NCBI GenBank assembly: GCA_021799915.1
Contig: JAJYZN010000023.1
Location: 1 to 21,477 of the forward strand
Direction of reading: 5' to 3'
From: Actinomycetes bacterium
GTDB lineage: Bacteria; Actinomycetota; Acidimicrobiia; Acidimicrobiales; RAAP-2
DNA length: 21,477 bases
Within the stretch, counting starts at the first letter, position 1. Each line of letters starts with the position of its first letter. A program made the position numbers and the translations under genes. Below, in pieces: positions 21,150 through 21,477 of this stretch. The notes below the pieces were generated by a model. The model saw only the letters and a list, made by a program, of their open reading frames with translations, searched no databases and had not been told where the DNA came from.

Positions 21150-21184
21150 CGCGCCGACCCCCTCACCGCGCCGACCCCCTCACC
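21141..21184. repeat. 17-bp tandem repeat spanning the start of the sugar transferase gene
   Basis: CCCCCTCACCGCGCCGA at 21141-21157 and 21158-21174, plus a partial third copy (21175-21184). On the minus strand each copy carries GTGAGGGGG, so ribosome-binding site and start codon are duplicated. Because 17 is not a multiple of three, copy-number change would move an upstream GTG into another frame. Confidence 0.93.
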
Positions 21185-21241
21185 CTGGAAATTGTCCCAC
21201 AGCTCGCGGTCCCGCCGCGCCGCCTCGCCGGGGACCTCCGC

Positions 21242-21477
21242 TCAGTGGCCGCAGCTCTTCTGGACGCCGCGGGACCCGAATGTTGTCGACAGCACCGGCT
21301 TGCACTTCCCGCTCAAGTACTCACGATCGTCCTTCTGGCTGGGTGTGTAGCGCAGCGACTCGACCAGGTAGCGGCGCTGGGCCGCCCGGTTGCCGTCGAG
21401 GTAGGCCATGTCGGCCAGGAGGTTGAGCGGCGCGGTGTACACCGGGTTCACCGCCAGGGCGCTGTGGGCCGCGGCCC
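21242..21477 (-). CDS. C-terminus of a TPR-like protein, incomplete at window edge
   Basis: The last 77 codons or so of a minus-strand gene that runs off the window. The visible part reads ALAVNPVYTAPLNLLADMAY and DGNRAAQRRYLVESLRYTPSQ, a helix-turn-helix pattern with spacing typical of a tetratricopeptide repeat, followed by a short tail ending KSCGH. The gene lies 92 nt upstream of the sugar transferase in the same direction. In such loci, large membrane proteins of the O-antigen ligase/polymerase type can end in TPRs, but the visible part is too short to decide. Confidence 0.6.
   Translation of the reverse strand, partial: AAAHSALAVNPVYTAPLNLLADMAYLDGNRAAQRRYLVESLRYTPSQKDDREYLSGKCKPVLSTTFGSRGVQKSCGH

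Overview
The window is G+C-rich with strong G/C preference at third codon positions, frequent GTG starts and many 1-4 nt gene overlaps. It carries paired acyl-CoA dehydrogenases, a CaiB/BaiF racemase, split MaoC-type hydratases and a DUF35/thiolase module. All of this fits the chromosome of a high-G+C actinobacterium, perhaps an acidimicrobium-like lineage. The lineage is inferred from gene content only. I found no rRNA, tRNA, CRISPR array, transposase, integrase or replication origin.

Layout. (1) 1-117 (-): a broken fragment of a Do/HtrA-type serine protease with an in-frame stop, running off the left edge. (2) 139-4220 (-): a DrrAB-like ABC exporter (permease and ATPase) preceded by two ECF-sigma-like genes and a small protein of unknown function, which overlaps the nearer sigma gene by an ATGA junction. 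(3) 4854-6213 (+): two integral membrane proteins and a small very basic protein, all joined by 4-nt overlaps. (4) 6277-8986 (-): an HMG-CoA-synthase-like protein fused to a DUF35 OB-fold domain, then a thiolase. (5) 9053-9389 (+): a frameshifted remnant of a coiled-coil protein. (6) 9657-11020 (+): an AIM24-family protein and a small helical protein with a PAGT-repeat tail, then a G/C-only tandem repeat. (7) 11168-14622 (-): a secreted CocE/NonD-type hydrolase and a secreted coiled-coil protein with a LytM/M23-like domain lacking the usual metal ligands. (8) 14836-19355 (+): a tight five-gene acyl-CoA catabolic operon: acyl-CoA dehydrogenase, alpha-methylacyl-CoA racemase, FAS1-type dehydratase half, MaoC half, second acyl-CoA dehydrogenase. 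(9) 19243-21477 (-): a small membrane protein, a polyprenyl-phosphate sugar-1-phosphate transferase, and the C-terminus of a TPR-like protein. This looks like the edge of an exopolysaccharide locus.

How the parts connect. The most informative signal is a 15-bp palindrome found in both the promoter region of the HMGS-DUF35/thiolase operon (9020-9034) and that of the dehydrogenase operon (14702-14716). The two copies differ at one base. They look like operators for one regulator, probably TetR-type and not encoded in this window, that would join the two operons, about 6 kb apart, into one pathway. Together they encode racemisation, dehydrogenation, hydration and a thiolase/retro-aldol-type cleavage step of a branched or cyclic acyl-CoA, resembling steroid side-chain degradation. 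The substrate is unknown. The paired dehydrogenases and paired hydratase halves each look like heteromers.
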